64,000 nt of DNA from Antilocapra americana. Lineage: Eukaryota > Chordata > Mammalia > Artiodactyla > Antilocapridae. Positions 62,212 through 64,000 of this stretch are shown here, piece by piece. Each line of letters starts with the position of its first letter. Position 1 is the stretch's first letter. The stretch lies in the NCBI GenBank assembly GCA_007570785.1, contig ML664173.1, forward strand, positions 15,070,658 to 15,134,657, written 5' to 3'. Below the pieces are notes generated by a model. It did not search any database, had not been told where the DNA came from, and saw only the letters and a list, made by a program, of their open reading frames with translations. The translations under genes were made by a program, and so were the position numbers.

Positions 62212-64000
62212 TTTTTTTTTTTTTTTTTTACATGTATAAGCCTAGTTTTATTTTTTTTGTGTGTGTGTGTGTGATGAGGACTTTTTATTTTATTTTATTT
62301 TTTTTAATTATTGTTTTAGCCATACATTGTTATGATATCACCATGGGTTTACATATGCTTCCCCTCCGGGTCCCCCCTCCCTCCTCCCTCCCCCCCGGGA
62401 AATCTCGCTGCACCAGTCCCGAGCATCAATCCTGGGCTGGCGATTGATTAGACACATGACATTAACATGCTTCAATGCCCTTCTCCCATATCATCCCACC
62501 CTTACCCTCATCCACAAAGTCCACAAGTCTATTCTATACATCTGCGTTCCTTTTGTTGTCTCCCATGTTGGGTTCTCATTACTGTCTTTCTAAATTCCAT
62601 ATATATGTGTTAATATACTGTATTGTTGTTTTTGCTTCTGGCTTACTTCACTCTGGATAATGGGCTCCAGTTTCGTCCATCTGAGTAGAATTGCTTCAAA
62701 TGAATTTTTTTTTAATGCTGAGTAATATTCCATTGTGTATATATACCACAGCTTTCTTATCCATTCGTCAGTTGATGGGCATCTAGGTTGCTTCCATGTC
62801 CTGGCTATTGTAAACAATGCAGCGATGAACATTGGGGTGCACGTGGCTCTTTCAATTCTGGTTTCCTCGGTGTATATGCCCAGCAGTGGGATTGCCGGGT
62901 CATATGGCAGGTCTATTTGCAGCTTTTTAAGGAACCTCCACACTGTTTTCCATAGTGGCTGTACTAGTTTGCATTCCCACCAACAGTGTAAGAGGGTTCC
63001 CTTTTCTCCACATCCTCTCCAGCATTTATTGCTTGTAGACTTTTGGATGGCAGCCATTCTGACTGGTGTAAAGTGGTACCTCATTGTGGTTTTGATTTGC
63101 ATTTCTCTGATAATGAGTGATGTTGAGCATCTTTTCATGTGTTTGTTAGCCATTTTTATATCTTCTTTGGAGAAATGTCTGTTAAGTTCTTTGGCCCACT
63201 TTTTAATTGGGTTGTTTATTTTTCTAGAATGGAGCTGCAGGAGTTGTTTGTAAATTTTTGAGATTAATTGTTTGTCTGTTGCTTCATTGGCTATTATTTT
63301 CTCCCATTCTGAAGGCTGTCTTTTCACCTTGCTTATAGTTTCCTTTGTTGTGCAAAAGCTTTTAATTTTAATTAGGTCCCATTTGTTTATTCGAGTTTTT
63401 ATTTCCAATATTCTGGGAGGTGGGTCATGGAGTATCCCGCTTTGGATTATAGCAGAGAGTGTTTTGCCTATGTTATCCTCTAGGAGTTTTATAGTTTCTG
63501 GTCTTATGCTTAGATCTTTGATCCATTTTGAGTTTATCTTTGTGTATGGTGTTAGAAAGTGATCTAGTTTCATTCTTTTACAAGTGGCTGTCCAGTTTTC
63601 CCAGCACCACTTGTTAAAGAGGTTGTCTTTTCTCCATTGTATATTCTTGCCTCCTTTGTCAAAGATAAGGTGTCCATAGATGCGTGGATTTATCTCTGGG
63701 CTTTCTATTCTGTTCCATTGATCTATGTTTCTGTCTTTGTGCCAGTACCATACTGTCTTAATGACTGTGGATTTGTAGTATAGCCTAAAGTCAGGTAGGT
63801 TGATTCCGCCAGTTCCATTCTTCTTTCTCAAGATTGCTTTGGCTATACGAGGTTTTTTGTATTTCCATACAAATTGAGAAATTATTTGTTCTAATTCTTT
63901 GAAGAAGACCTCTGGTAGCTTGATAGGAATTGCATTGAATCTATAGATTGCTTTGGGTAGTATACTCATTTTCACTATATTGATTCTTCCAATCCATGAA
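62212..64000 (-). mobile_element. L1 LINE, 3' half (ORF2 C-terminus, 3' UTR, tail)
   Basis: A minus-strand L1 that enters from beyond 64000 and ends in an 18-nt A-tail (T-run at 62212-62229). Order: ORF2 to 62590, a 3' UTR of about 280 nt with a G-rich stretch (C-rich on plus, 62359-62398), an A-rich first tail (62281-62310), a 51-nt extra segment (62230-62280) and the final poly(A). The 5' end, and so the full length and target-site duplication, is outside the window. Confidence 0.95.
62590..63999 (-). CDS. L1 ORF2 protein, C-terminal 469 residues (partial)
   Basis: ORF2p is the endonuclease and reverse transcriptase that copies L1 into the genome. The part here starts [20 protein letters not shown], just after the reverse transcriptase core, and ends LTHIYGI with TAG at 62590. 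The C-terminal cysteine motif C-x3-C-x7-H-x4-C ([18 protein letters not shown], positions 62971-63024) is complete. There is no stop or frameshift in 1,410 nt and the frame is still open at 64000. The endonuclease and the FADD-type catalytic residues are outside the window, so activity cannot be judged. Confidence 0.93.
   Translation of the reverse strand, partial: SWIGRINIVKMSILPKAIYRFNAIPIKLPEVFFKELEQIISQFVWKYKKPRIAKAILRKKNGTGGINLPDFRLYYKSTVIKTVWYWHKDRNIDQWNRIESPEINPRIYGHLIFDKGGKNIQWRKDNLFNKWCWENWTATCKRMKLDHFLTPYTKINSKWIKDLSIRPETIKLLEDNIGKTLSAIIQSGILHDPPPRILEIKTRINKWDLIKIKSFCTTKETISKVKRQPSEWEKIIANEATDKQLISKIYKQLLQLHSRKINNPIKKWAKELNRHFSKEDIKMANKHMKRCSTSLIIREMQIKTTMRYHFTPVRMAAIQKSTSNKCWRGCGEKGTLLHCWWECKLVQPLWKTVWRFLKKLQIDLPYDPAIPLLGIYTEETRIERATCTPMFIAALFTIARTWKQPRCPSTDEWIRKLWYIYTMEYYSALKKNSFEAILLRWTKLEPIIQSEVSQKQKQQYSILTHIYGI

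Larger units (their letters stand above)
61836..64000 (+). other. ERG28 intron 3 (partial)
   Basis: It holds copy 2 of the duplicated segment, then the 3' half of an L1 on the opposite strand, to the window end. No ERG28 exon was seen after 61835. Confidence 0.85.

Noticed and set aside
62735..63253. 172-codon frame on plus and the neighbouring frame at 63272-63562
   Set aside because: Antisense of L1 ORF2. Hydrophobic look comes from reverse-complemented Lys/Asn codons.

Overview
The window is mammalian nuclear DNA from a bovid ruminant (cattle, sheep, goat or a relative; the sequence alone does not settle which). The evidence is the repeat content: tRNA-derived Bov-tA SINEs, CHR-type cetartiodactyl SINEs, BovB (RTE) LINE copies with the typical ...GGACACGACTGAGCGACTGA 3' end, and a ruminant-type L1. 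The genes have short exons with GT/AG splice sites in long introns. There is no bacterial, phage or organellar sequence. One 10-base assembly gap lies at 22479-22488.

Two genes are present, arranged head to head. The minus strand from 1 to about 56475 holds the 5' part of TTLL5 (tubulin tyrosine ligase-like 5, a polyglutamylase). I can place a probable non-coding first exon and eleven coding exons. They join in frame into residues 1-347 and cover most of the TTL ATP-grasp core. The exons that complete the active site and form the long C-terminal half lie beyond position 1. The plus strand from about 56880 to 64000 holds the 5' part of ERG28 (sterol C4-demethylation scaffold): a probable non-coding exon 1, exon 2 with the start codon, and exon 3. 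A CpG island with CCAAT, GC-box and NRF1-like sites (about 56140-56960) lies between them and is the likely shared promoter.

Everything else is intronic. TTLL5 introns hold Bov-tA and CHR SINEs, several with clear target-site duplications, two 5'-truncated BovB copies, old L1 fragments, MIR/L2, MLT1-like and other LTRs, DNA-transposon relics, microsatellites and two small minisatellites. ERG28 intron 3 holds the 3' half of a young-looking L1 on the minus strand. Its ORF2 frame is open to the window edge, and its 3' tail looks like a 3' transduction.

I found no sign of a previously undescribed biological system. The points most worth a second look are the TTLL5 upstream ORFs, the L1 3' transduction, the duplicated DNA-transposon relic on both sides of ERG28 exon 3, the 67-bp duplication around a SINE, and an LTR in TTLL5 sense orientation that carries its own TATA box and poly(A)-like signal. 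Almost all other open reading frames are shadows of repeats or of the CpG island.
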